Shown: piece after piece, positions 22,612 through 32,945 of the stretch
Numbering within the stretch: the first letter of the stretch is position 1
Layout: each line of letters starts with the position of its first letter
Assembly (NCBI RefSeq): GCF_038502225.1
Contig: NC_091352.1
Span: forward strand, 21,065,216-21,129,215
Reading direction: 5' to 3'
DNA: 64,000 nt
DNA from: Cherax quadricarinatus
Taxonomy: Eukaryota > Arthropoda > Malacostraca > Decapoda > Parastacidae
Translations under genes and position numbers: made by a program
The notes under the pieces: model-generated
What the model saw: the letters and a program-made list of their open reading frames with translations, nothing else
Told to the model about the DNA's origin: nothing
Databases searched by the model: none

Positions 22612-23900
22612 TTGTGAGGTGGTGGTGGAGAGCCAGGTGGGTTGAGACAGGTGGTGGTGGAGAGCCAAGTGGGTTGAGACAGGTGGTGGAGAGCCAGGTG
22701 GGTTGAGACAGGTGGTGGAGAGCCAGGTGGGTTGAGACAGGTGGAGAGCTAGGTGGGTTGAGACAGGTGGTGGCTGTTTCTGTCTCAGGTAAGGTGGTGG
22801 TGGAGAGCCAGGTGGGTTGAGACAGGTGGTGGAGAGCCAGGTGGGTTAGACAGGTGGTGGAGAGCCAGGTGGGTTGAGACAGGTGGTGGAGAGCCAGGTG
22901 GGTTGAGACAGGTGGTGGAGAGCCAGGTGGGTTGAGACAGGTGGTGGAGAGCCAGGTGGGTTGAGACAGGTGGTGGAGAGCCAGGTGGGTTGAGACAGGT
23001 GGAGAGCCAGGTGGGTTGAGACAGGTGGTGGCTGTTTCTGTCTCAGGTAAGGTAGTGGAGAAGAGCCAGGTGGGTTGAGACAGGTGGTGGTTGTTTCTGT
23101 CTCAGGTAAGGTAGTGGAGAAGAGCCAGGTGGGTTGAGACAGGTGGTGGTTGTTTCTGTCTCAGGTAAGGTAGTGGAGAAGAGCCAGGTGGGTTGAGACA
23201 GGTGGTGGTTGTTTCTGTCTCAGGTAAGGTGGTGGTGGAGAGCCAGGTGGGTTGAGACAGGTGGTGGTTGTTTCTGTCTCAGGTAAGGTGGTGGTGGAGA
23301 GCCAGGTGGGTTGTGACAGGTGGTGGCTGTTTCTGTCTCAGGTAAGGTGGTGGTGGAGAGCCAGGTGGGTTGAGACAGGTGGTGGCTGTTTCTGTCTCAG
23401 GTAAGGTAGTGGTGGAGAGCCAGGTGGGTTGAGACAGGTGGTGGCTGTTTCTGTCTCAGGTAAGGTGGTGGTGGAGAGCCAGGTGGGTTGAGACAGGTGG
23501 GGGTTGTTTCTGTCTCAGGTGGGGTCTCGGTGGAGAGCAAGGTGGATTGAGACAGGTGGGGGTTGTTTCTGTCTCAGGTGGGGTCTCGGTGGAGAGCCAG
23601 GTGGGTTGAGACAGGTGGGGGTTGTTTCTGTCTCAGGTAGGGTCTCGGTGGAGAGCAAGGTGGATTGAGACAGGTGGGGGTTATTTCTGTCTCAGGTAAG
23701 GTGGTGGTGGAGAGCCAGGTGGGTTGAGACAGATGAGGGTTGTCTCAGGTAGGATCTCGGTGGAGAGCAAGGTGGATTGAGACAGGTGGGGGTTGTTTCT
23801 GTCTCAGGTGGGGTCTCGGTGGAGAGCCAGGTGGGTTGAGACAGGTGGTGGCTGTTTCTGTCTCAGGTAAGGTGGTGGTGGAGAGCTCAGGTAAGGAGGT
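22612..23900 (+). repeat. Composite minisatellite with two alternating modules
   Basis: The first part has a module of about 26-30 bp (GGTGGTGGAGAGCCAGGTGG / GTTGAGACA). From about 23020 that module alternates with a second (CTGTTTCTGTCTCAGGTAAG), giving a higher-order unit of about 60 bp. From 23515 variants GGGGTCTCGGTGGAG appear. This is about 1.3 kb of array. Confidence 0.95.
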
Positions 23901-24063
23901 ACCGCGTGCTGACGGTGGCTAGTTAAGTGTCAGTAATTGATGGTTAGTGGCTGATGTTGGTGCCTAAGTTATCAACTCTGTCAGCACGTTTGTGGATATC
24001 CTATACACAGGGTAAAATTATATTCTCTAATCACAGCAACCTGCTATATGGAGACGGGTGTGA

Positions 24064-24112
24064 ATTATTATTATTATGGGGAAGCGCTAAACTCGTAGGA
24101 TTAAACAACGCC
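24064..24112 (-). mobile_element. Short SINE-like unit (variant form)
   Basis: Complement reads GGCGTTGTTTAATCCTACGA, then GTTTAGCGCTTCCCC, then ATAATAATAATAAT. It shares the TTAGCGCTTC core and the ATA tail with the copies at 59334, 59702 and 62160. Target duplication not clear. Confidence 0.6.
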
Positions 24113-24478
24113 TTTTGGGGAGGGGGTGGAAGGTATTCAGGCTGAATTCAAGGAACTGGAGCACAGATCCAATTCCCTAGATCAGGAACCCATCACCAGC
24201 GACACAGAATCTCCCTTGAGGGGACAGATGTGTGAAGGTACCTCCAGTACTAGGTACCAAAGGTGTCTAGTACTGACTGAACGGACAATTGAATCAGGAC
24301 CTGAGGAATTAAAAATAGAAAGATCAAAATACGTACAGGAGAAGTGACAACGGCTGAAGGCTTAGTTTAATATCGTTATTATGCACCCCATACCCATCCT
24401 GTGGGCGGTAGTCAAAAGATTACAGAGGTACATAATGGGTCCAGGGACTGGACCCCAGAGTTATGATAGCTGAACTTG

Positions 24479-24775
24479 TTACAAAGATAATGAACTCCAG
24501 GTAGATCTGGTCACAATCATGGCAGGTTACAAAGGTAATGAACTCCAGGTAGATCTGGTCACAATCATGGCAGGTTACAAAGGTAATGAACTCCAGGTAG
24601 ATCTGGTCACAATCATGGCAGGTTACAAAGGTAATGAACTCCAGGTAGATCTGGTCACAATCATGGCAGGTTACAAAGGTAATGAACTCCAGGTAGATCT
24701 GGTCACAATCATGGCAGGTTACAAAGGTAATGAACTCCAGGAAAATCTGGTCACAGTTACAAAGGTAATGAACCA
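24479..24775 (+). repeat. Minisatellite, 48 bp unit, about 6 copies
   Basis: The unit GGTTACAAAGGTAATGAACT... is 48 bp, a multiple of three, so both strands stay open across it. Copies are identical, indicating recent expansion. Not a gene. Confidence 0.95.
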
Positions 24776-24949
24776 TCTACACTCCTATACCTGGTTACAG
24801 TCACATAGGTCACAACGAAGGTAGAATATTAACTATATCACCCGTATGTATGGTTATTACAATCACATATTAACAACACAAAAATGTAGTCTTACCAGAG
24901 CAGGTGGGAATCCGTATCGAAGTGAATTTCAGCCGACTCCCAGCTTACC

Positions 24950-25015
24950 TAGTAAGCTATCCAGCTGCTATCCAGCTGCCACCTAGCTGCTATCCAGCTG
25001 CTATCCAGGTGGGAT
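24950..25015 (+). repeat. Short tandem repeat, about 13 bp unit
   Basis: CAGCTGCTATC repeated with variants. Confidence 0.8.
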
Positions 25016-25356
25016 GGTAAGTGGAAAACTTCCCTTCTGGTAAACTCCCATTACAGCCACACTACCCAAATATTTATTCAAAAATGTCCATCACCTGGAC
25101 CTTATCCCTTACATAATACATATGCGTATGAATACAGTATGTATATGTATACGTGTTCATATACATGCTTGTGTATTTATGTATATATGTATGATAAAAC
25201 GTGAGTAAAGCTGGACCAATTTAGACTCTGAAATAGTGGTTAACTGTGCTATCCCAGAAAGGTATCCCTGTATCCCACTAGCCTAGCCTACTCTACTTAT
25301 ATTAATACCAAAGGAATAACACCAGTCATACATTTTCAATGCAGGACTTTATAAAA

Positions 25357-25357
<1 letters not shown>

Positions 25358-25447
<90 letters not shown>
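25358..25447 (+). repeat. (GT)n microsatellite
   Basis: About 44 GT units. Confidence 0.98.
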
Positions 25448-25448
<1 letters not shown>

Positions 25449-25497
25449 ACTCACCTATATGTGGTTGTAGAGGTCTATTTACAGCTCCTGGCCCCGC
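25448..25497 (-). mobile_element. LINE-B 3' end stub
   Basis: Complement reads GGCGGGGCCAGGAGCTGTAA...CAACCACATATAGGTGAGTG then (CA)n. Only the last 50 bp of the element is present. Confidence 0.7.
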
Positions 25498-25900
25498 CTG
25501 TGTGTATATATATGTGCCTATGCGTGTTTGCGTGTATATGTGCATATGTATGTGTGTACGTATTGCGTGCATATGCGCGTGCGTGCGTATATGTGATCGT
25601 GGATATGTATTTGTGAATACGTATAGGTGCTTATATGTACACTCGTGCATATGTATGCATCAGCATATGTATACATGTACATATGTATATGTGAGCATAT
25701 GTGCATGTTTTTGTGTGCCTGTGTACGCGTATGCATATGTATGTGCGAACGTACGTATGTACTTTAAGAAAGCTTGCGTATTAATGCCTGCGTATATTAA
25801 TACGTTCACACGGATACGTCTAAGTATATACATAATACAATATGTGTGCATGTGTATACCCGTGAATGTACTCGAGTGCACATGTATATATGTGTGACAC
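25498..25900. repeat. Decayed TG/TA-rich simple sequence
   Basis: Mixed TATGTGTATACGTGCATATG-type sequence, about 400 bp, seemingly an old microsatellite. A 178-residue frame crossing it and the GT tract is low-complexity. Confidence 0.75.
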
Positions 25901-26048
25901 TCGGGGATACATGGCGTTGTGAGAAAAAGTATATTTTCAGTATTATTTAGAGCGTTTTTCCAGAGGCATCGGAGGTTCCAGCGCTTATGTGACAGAAAAG
26001 TGTTGATTGTTCCAGCTTAATATTTAATATACTCTACGTTTAAAATTT

Positions 26049-26049
<1 letters not shown>

Positions 26050-26118
<69 letters not shown>
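26050..26118. repeat. (TA)n microsatellite
   Basis: TA tract ending exactly where LINE-A sequence starts. Confidence 0.97.
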
Positions 26119-26121
<3 letters not shown>

Positions 26122-27335
26122 GGAAAGAGGGAAATTATTTCCCAGTAAAAGTAGGCCTTAGACAAGGATGTGTGATGTCACCGTGGTTGTTTAATATATT
26201 TATAGATGGGGTTGTAAGAGAAGTAAATGCGAGGGTCTTGACAAGAGGCGTGGAGTTAAAAGATAAAGAATCACACGAAGTGGGAGTTGTCACAGCTGCT
26301 CTTTGCTGATGACACTGTGCTCTTGGGAGATTCTGAAGAGAAGTTGCAGAGATTGGTGGATGAATTTGGTAGGGTGTGCAAAAGAAGAAAATTAAAGGTG
26401 AATACAGGAAAGAGTAAGGTTATGAGGATAACAAAAAGATTAGGTGATGAAAGATTGAATATCAGATTGGAGGGAGAGAGTATGGAGGAGGTGAATGTAT
26501 TCAGATATTTGGGAGTGGACGTGTCAGCGGATGGGTCTATGAAAGATGAAGTGAATCATAGAATTGATGAGGGAAAAAAGAGTGAGTGGTGCACTTAGGA
26601 GTCTGTGGAGACAAAGAACTTTGTCCTTGGAGGCAAAGAGGGGAATGTATGAGAGTATAGTTTACCAACGCTCTTATATGGGTGTGAAGCATGGGTGATG
26701 AATGTTGCAGCGAGGAGAAGGCTGGAGGCAGTGGAGATGTCATGTCTGAGGGCAATGTGTGGTGTGAATATAATGCAGAGAATTCGTAGTTTGGAAGTTA
26801 GGAGGAGGTGCGGGATTACCAAAACTGTTGTCCAGAGGGCTGAGGAAGGGTTGTTGAGGTGGTTCGGACATGTAGAGAGAATGGAGCGAAACAGAATAAC
26901 TTCAAGAGTGTATCCGTCTGTAGTGGAAGGAAGGCGGGGTAGGGGTCGGCCTAGGAAAGGTTGGAGAGAGGGGGTAAAGGAGGTTTTGTGTGCGAGGGGC
27001 TTGGACTTCCAGCAGGTATGCATGAGCGTGTTTGATAGGAGTGAATGGAGACAAATGGTTTTTAATACTTGACGTGCTGTTGGAGTGTGAGCAAAGTAAC
27101 ATTTATGAAGGGGTTCAGGGAAACCGGCAGGCCGGACTTGAGTCCTGGAGATGGGAAGTACAGTGCCTGTACTCTGAAGGAGGGGTGTTAATGTTGCAGT
27201 TTAAAAACTGTAGTGTAAAGCACCCTTCTGGCAAGACAGTGATGGAGTGAATGATGGTGAAAGTTTTTCTTTTTCGGGCCACCCTGCCTTGGTGGGAATC
27301 GGCCAGTGTGATAATAAAAAAAAATAATAAATATA
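26119..27335 (+). pseudogene. LINE-A retrotransposon copy, truncated at motif B
   Basis: Starts inside the reverse transcriptase (GTAGGAAAGAGGGAAATTATT, matching 18370-18390). It carries GLRQGCVMSPWLFN, FADD (about 26302-26313), RKLKVNTGKSKVM and VFRYLGVDV, and the C-terminus FDRSEWRQMVFNT ending at 27072, then the standard 3' end to AATAATAAA at 27335. Frameshifts: the 2-base deletion at 26271-26280 shared with the 17600 copy, a 1-base gain near 26573 and a 1-base loss near 26660. (TA)n lies directly on both sides. Confidence 0.9.
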
Positions 27336-27365
27336 TATATATATATATATATAATTATATATATA

Positions 27366-27454
<89 letters not shown>
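27336..27454. repeat. (AT)n microsatellite
   Basis: TA tract with two AATT interruptions. Confidence 0.97.
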
Positions 27455-27456
<2 letters not shown>

Positions 27457-27460
<4 letters not shown>

Positions 27461-27545
27461 CCGAATAGATAAAACTGGTCAATTAGTAATTTTATCTTTT
27501 ATGCTTAAAGATATATTTTTAAATGAGTTTTTGCTAATTGACCAC
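27457..27545 (+). mobile_element. MITE fragment, folded back
   Basis: GTGCCGAATAGATAAAACTGGTC at 27459 matches the MITE left end. TGGTCAATTAG near 27476 is answered by CTAATTGACCA near 27532, so the fragment is itself an inverted pair. Confidence 0.6.
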
Positions 27546-27559
27546 ACACCCACGCACAC

Positions 27560-27712
27560 ACGCAGCTGAGTCACGGGGCCAGGAGCTGAGTCTCGACCCC
27601 TGCAACCACATTTGGGTGAGTACACACACCCTACACACACCCACAGCTGAGTCTCGGTTCCAGGAGCTGAATCTCGACCCCTGCAACCACAATTGGGTGA
27701 GTACACACATTT
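27560..27712 (+). mobile_element. Two tandem LINE-B 3' end stubs
   Basis: Two units of GAGCTGAGTCTCGACCCCTG...CAACCAC..TTGGGTGAGTACACACA, separated by a short CA-rich linker. Both end in GTGAGTACACAC. Confidence 0.7.
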
Positions 27713-28214
27713 TTGTATTTTGCCCTATTAAATTTTTATGATTACCCCGCACTATTCCTTTCGCGTGCACTGATGGAGAGGAGGCTGGGCTTATGAGATA
27801 CGAGTTACTTTTCTCAGGTCCCGCAGCAACCAAAATGAATATAGTTACCATTTTTGTTAAAGTTTTGCACATAACTTACTTTCCCTCACAAGGATTGTTT
27901 GCCATCCTAATAACTCCGAAGCTAACTTGTGACACTGAGTTTGACGCTGTGCTTCTAGACTCTCGTAACGACGCGAACAATATGCTCAGTGGATGAGCCA
28001 GATATTTATATATTAAAAAATCATAGAAAAATAAATTAATTCGCATTTTTTACGGATTCCATTAGCCATAAGAAAGTACCCTAAAGGAAAATGTCTGTGT
28101 CTAGCATTAAGAATAATATTAAGAGGGAAGTAAATAGTGAAACTAAATGTTATAGGAAAGGATTTAGATGCCTGAATATATCTATTAGTCATTATTATAA
28201 CATTAATGTAGATA

Positions 28215-28425
28215 ATTTCGTTTATTCTCCATGGGGAAGTGGAACAGAATTCTTCCTCCGTACGCCATGCGTGTTGTAAGAGGCAACTAAAATGCCGGGA
28301 GCAAGGGGCTAGTAACCTCTTCTCCTGTATATATTACTAAATGTAAAAGGAGAAACTTTCGTTTTTCCTTTTGGGCCACCCCGCCTCGGTGGGATACGGC
28401 CGGTGTGTTGAAAGAAAGAATTTCG
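28215..28425 (+). mobile_element. SINE-like element with a LINE-A-type 3' end
   Basis: A body (CATGGGGAAGTGGAACAGAA...AGAGGCAACTAAAATGCC...CTAGTAACC) is followed by GGGCCACCCCGCCTCGGTGG and GATACGGCCGGTGTG. This last 60 bp matches the LINE-A 3' end at 19530-19570 in order and spacing, while the body does not. It fits a short element moved by LINE-A. Confidence 0.6.
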
Positions 28426-28439
28426 TTTATGGACAACTT

Positions 28440-28990
28440 ACAATGTAAATAGAGTGACTGGTGTTGTAGTGGCCAGACTTTGGCTTGGTAACAAGTACTT
28501 CTGGCAGCCTGGCAGACACACTGACGTTGACCAAACTAAATACAAAATATGTACTCTGCCCTACTTAATTGTCCATTCACTGAGGACTGTAGAAATAAAC
28601 AGTGAAATAGCCTATGTTATATGTAAAAGTATTTTTTTTAATGTGAATAAGATACCAGATATATCCTAGAACTCTCGTGTATCAACATGCTCTTGCGCTA
28701 CCATCCACAGGATTAAAATGGGGTGCACAGTAAACTAGCCGCCTCGGGGGTAAAATCTTATTCCACACCTCTTCTTTCCTTCCATTACGCCCCTTATTTC
28801 ATTTCTTTATACCCCTCCTTCCTTTCCTTTACACCCATCCTTCTCTCTTTCCTTCTAGCCTATACTTTCTTTCCATTCTTTCATCTCTCCTTCCTTCCAC
28901 CTGCTTCACTTCCCCTTCCCACCTCTCCCTCATAAACAGTAAATCGGGTCTGGACAACCCTATCACCTTTCCCATCCTTCTTCCATTGCA
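28440..28990. other. No recognised feature; intron-like sequence
   Basis: Ends in a 200 bp pyrimidine-rich stretch (TTCCTTCC, CCTTCC) leading to the splice acceptor at 28990-28991. Confidence 0.5.
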
Positions 28991-28991
28991 G

Positions 28992-29197
28992 ATATTGGTG
29001 CGTCGGTGGGCGAGAATGATCACCAGGAGGGCGGCTCCATGCCCGGTTCAGCTGCCACGGTCCTCACTTCCACGGACGCACAAATTTACGGACACGAGGA
29101 ACCGTACTTTGACCTAGAGGAGTCTGCCAACGTGACTGCCCTGCTGGGAAAGACAGCTGTCTTGAACTGTAGAGTCAAGAACATCGGAAGTAAGACG
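28992..29197 (+). CDS. dpr-like: Exon of a Dpr-like immunoglobulin-superfamily cell-surface protein (first half of Ig domain 1)
   Basis: Dpr proteins are arthropod neuronal surface receptors that pair with DIP partners for synaptic specificity. The acceptor TTCCATTGCAG ends at 28991 after a long pyrimidine tract. The exon enters with two bases of a split codon (phase 1) and reads through 68 codons. A low-complexity linker (about residues 1-34) is followed by HEEPYFDLEESANVTALLGK and then TAVLNCRVKNIGSKT, with the first Ig cysteine in LNCRV. This order (P-Y/F-F-D, N-V/I-T, G-K-T/S, C-R-V) is the signature of Dpr Ig1. The donor ACG|GTGAGT is at 29198; an earlier GTAAGA at 29190 is an alternative. 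Reading on, GTG AGT TGG would give V-S-W, which the family has at this place, but the frame then diverges and stops. Other exons lie outside the window or in unseen introns. Paralogue not determined. Confidence 0.8.
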
Positions 29198-29236
29198 GTG
29201 AGTTGGACCCCTTCAATGTTGACTACTTATTTCTCT

Positions 29237-29237
<1 letters not shown>

Positions 29238-29275
<38 letters not shown>
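29238..29275 (+). repeat. (CT)n microsatellite in the putative intron
   Basis: About 18 CT units, 40 bp downstream of the putative Dpr donor, followed by CTACAG. Confidence 0.97.
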
Positions 29276-29276
<1 letters not shown>

Positions 29277-29648
29277 AGGATTCTACAAGGTTAGGTTTAT
29301 TTACAAGTTAAAAGCTGTTACTTACATCAGCTCATTAAAAGCCTATTTATTGTTATGAGATATACATTTAAGAGACAGGATGACGCTGGAGCCATCTGTG
29401 GACCAGCGATTTCATATGGTCAACTGACTTCGTTGATGTCGTCATGCTGTACGAACATGTTCCAAACGCGAGTCATATTTGGAATAAATGTTCTCAGATA
29501 AAGGGATATCCTCTCTTTCTTACTCTCTCTCTGTCGTTACAGTTAATGAGGTGTACCTTGATACTGGTGAAGGGCTCTTGTATCCCAAGAATAGGAGTAA
29601 TTTTCCTTTTTCTCGTAACAAACCTAATTACTTTTCTCTGGTGCTGTA

Positions 29649-29650
29649 TA

Positions 29651-29681
<31 letters not shown>

Positions 29682-29765
29682 ATAATAATATAAAAATAAA
29701 TGAAATTTATAATATTCATAATAAAAATAAAAATAATAATCACGATAAAAATAAAAATAATGATA
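29649..29765 (+). repeat. AAT-rich simple sequence
   Basis: ATAATAATAA runs decaying into AAATAAAAATAAT. Confidence 0.9.
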
Positions 29766-30209
29766 ATCTTTTCCCAAGGACAACAGAACTCTACCTTACG
29801 GACTCATGTTATTCTATCTCCGGCTGTTTCTCAAAGAATTTTAACCATGTCTAATTGTATCATGTGCTCTTATATTTGTCCTCAGGCCCCTTCTAAACTG
29901 TCCGTACGTACACATGTCCGCTACCCGTTGCGGCTCGCTCTAAGTATGTCCTTCGCTCCTTCCACCTTCGCTAACATGCTGGAAGTCTCGTGAAGCATCA
30001 GTGTCAAGTGAATGCAAATTGAGTTTGGTTCATTTTTATCACTTAACACTAAAAGCATTCGGGAGTAAGAATGGAAGTTTCTGCTTGCATTGTCATTTTT
30101 TAAGGAGGCAGGGGGACTCGAACAGGGTTGGTTCCGTGGGCTGTTCCCCCTTCGCGCTCTATAACCCGCCTCTGGCACGTCGGTTGCTAGGTTGGAACAC
30201 ACACTCACA

Positions 30210-30210
30210 C

Positions 30211-30280
<70 letters not shown>

Positions 30281-30326
30281 GCAGGGCCAGAAGCTGTGAA
30301 TCGACCCCTGTAACCACAACCAGGTG

Positions 30327-30363
<37 letters not shown>

Positions 30364-30425
30364 GCAGGGCCAGGAGCTGTGAACCGACCCCTGTAACCAC
30401 AACCAGATGAGTACACACACACACC
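30210..30425 (+). mobile_element. Two LINE-B 3' end stubs within CA tracts
   Basis: (CA)n at 30210-30277, stub GAGGCAGGGCCAGAAGCTGT..ACCACAACCAGGTGAGTA, (CA)n at 30330-30360, a second stub with one-letter differences, then (CA)n again. Each stub is about 60 bp. Confidence 0.8.
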
Positions 30426-30444
30426 CTGGTTGCTAAGCAAGCTT

Positions 30445-30592
30445 TTATTGGGACGACTTTAATATCTCTGTGGAGCTCTATTAATTTCTCTTCATGTGTT
30501 GACTGACTAAAGCTCTACAGTGTTAATCTCTGCTTGGACCTTTATTAATTTCTCTTGATGTGCTGACTAAATAAAGCTCTACCAGGAGAGAA
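30445..30592 (+). repeat. Diverged tandem duplication, about 75 bp unit
   Basis: TTTATTAATTTCTCTTSATG and CTGACTAAATAAAGCTCTAC-type blocks occur twice in the same order. From here to 31370 I see nothing else recognisable. Confidence 0.65.
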
Positions 30593-31379
30593 AAACTGCC
30601 AATTAAAGCTTACTCTGCAACCTGTCTTGCCTTCAGTATTGTCGACGGTACGCCATTTGCTGTATCCAACATGTCGTTACCCAGACACGGTCCGCCGATG
30701 GACCGGTATTCAGGACCTTCACTCCCACCTCCAAATTCTCCAATCTGAAATCCGCCCTCAGATTTTCCTTGCCCCCGACGCACTCCCGGGAGGATGAAGA
30801 GGAGCAACTTTGCTCAAATCGGGTCCATTCAATCTGTCTGGGGTTCGAATCTTTGTGTAAAATACGGTCAGGCATTTCTAGGTCTCTCTGGCTTTTTCTC
30901 ATCTTCTACCCTTGTTATATTTTCATACTCCCTTTCCTTTTTCATTATATTTCTTGGTGTTTCCTTCATACTTGCAACCCCGACTCCAAAATTTCTCACC
31001 TACCGGTACTGTCTCAGCAAACCTCTCCATTTTAAGTTATCTGGGTTTGGTTAGGTTAGGTGTGGTTAATTTAGATTCTCATTTATTAATAAAAAATAAT
31101 CTGTCAAAATTAAACGCCAATAACAGAAATATCATTGAGTTGCGATTAAAATTTTTGTAGTTCGGACGAACAACGGCAACCCATGGAAGGCGCCGTACAG
31201 TAAACAGATAATCACTGTTGACGACGGGTTTAACAGTCAACAGTCCAACTGTTTTAGCCCAAGCAAAACACTCATTATGATTATGATTTAATAAATAACA
31301 ATTATTTTTTTTCATCTCACTACATCCTTTCCGGTCTCTTTATTTCCATTTTCGTTGTTTCTTTCGAACTCCTTTTCTG

Positions 31380-32250
31380 TCTCTGTCTCTCACTGTCTGT
31401 ATGTCTCTGTCTCTCTCGGCTCTCTTTCGTTCTTTCTTAATGTGTCTGTCTCTTGCTATATATCTGTCACTATCTGCATCTTTCTCGTTATTTGTCTCTC
31501 GATATATGTCTTTAGTTATAAATTTCACTTGTCTTTCGTTGTGTGTTTGTGGTTCACTGTCTTTTGTTGTGTGTTTGTGGTTCACTCTCTCTTGTTGTGT
31601 GTTTGTGGTTCACTCTCTCGTTATGTATTTGTGGTATATTGTCTCTCGTTGTATGTTTGTGGTTCACTGTCTCTCGTTACGTATCTTTGGTTCACTGTCT
31701 CTTGTTGTGTGTTTGTGGTTCATTGTCTCTCGTTACGTGTCTTTGGTTCACTATCTCTGTGTCTGAGTTTAATTGTCTTTCGCTATGTGTCAATGTCAGA
31801 CTCTCGCTAGGTATGTCTCTCTCTCTGTGTCTTCCTCTCGCTCTCTGTCTCTCGTTATGTATCTGCGGCTTACTGTCTGTCGCTGTTTGTCGCTGTCTCT
31901 CGCAATGTATGTGTGGCTTACTGTCTGTCGCTGTTTGTCGCTGTCTCTCGCAATGTATCTGCGGCTTACTGTCTGTCGCTGTTTGTCGCTGTCTCTCGCA
32001 ATGTATGTGTGGCTTACTGTCTCTCGATGTCTCTCACTGTCTGTCTGTGGCTCTCCATCTATCGCTGTCTTTCGCCGTGTCTGTGCTTTTACGCCTTTCG
32101 CTGTGTCTGTACCTCTCCGTCTCTCGCTATCAGTCTCTCGTTATCCGTCTCTTGTTATCTATCTCGCTGTGTGTTTGCCACTCCGTTTCTTGCTATTTCT
32201 TGTTATCTCTCGCTATCTATCTCTTGCCATCTGTCTCTCGCTTGCCTTGA
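31380..32250 (+). repeat. Complex minisatellite, 39 bp then about 66 bp period
   Basis: The first part repeats TCTCGTTGTGTGTTTGTGGT + TCACTG; the second (31860-32030) repeats CGCAATGTATSTGYGGCTTA + CTGTCTGTCGCTGTTTG three times. Overall CTGTCTCTCG-rich. Three long plus-strand frames are repeat artefacts rich in S, L, V and C. Confidence 0.9.
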
Positions 32251-32609
32251 CCGTTGTTGGGAATTTACATTCGTTAAAAGATCGAGGCAAAAATACCTTT
32301 CCTAAATTCTGGTACCACAACTGCCGAGAAATTTACTGCATGGGATTTTTCACTAAATTCTTGTTCTCGGAATTAATGTATTGTATTTTACTTGTAGCAA
32401 AATCTCATAAATTTTGCCCACGAATATTAAATTACAGAGGCGGAAATTTCTAGCAGCAGGATGTAGCCAAATTAATTACTGGAAAGAGGAATTTAACGAG
32501 ATTTTTTTACCGAATAATTCTTTGTACTGAACCCCAGCGACAGCATTTCATAGAGGGAATTTTGTAAATGCTTGACACCACGTTCATCAGTACTAGGCCT
32601 CCACGCTTA

Positions 32610-32945
32610 TGAATAGCAGGTATTCATCACTAATAGACCAACACTATTACTACTAGACCAACACTATCTATCACTACTAGACCAACACTATTACTACTAA
32701 ACCAACACTATCACTACTAGACCAACACTGTGTATCACTACTAGACCAACATTGTCTATCACTACTAGACCAACACTGTGTCTATCACTACTAGACCAAC
32801 ACTGTGTCTATCACTACTAGACCAACACTGTGTCTATCACTACTAGACCAACACAGTATCACTACTAGACCAACAGTATCTATCACTACTAGACCAACAC
32901 AGTATCTATCACTACTAGACCAACACTGTCGATCACTACTAGCCC
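32610..32945 (+). repeat. Minisatellite, 17-27 bp unit
   Basis: About 13 copies of TATCACTACTAGACCAACAC with variable TGTGTC insertions. Confidence 0.95.

Noticed and set aside
31355..32453. Three overlapping long plus-strand frames rich in Ser, Leu, Val, Cys
   Set aside because: They lie on a CTGTCTCTCG-type minisatellite. Hydrophobicity suggests membrane spans, but the repeats and three open frames show it is not a gene.
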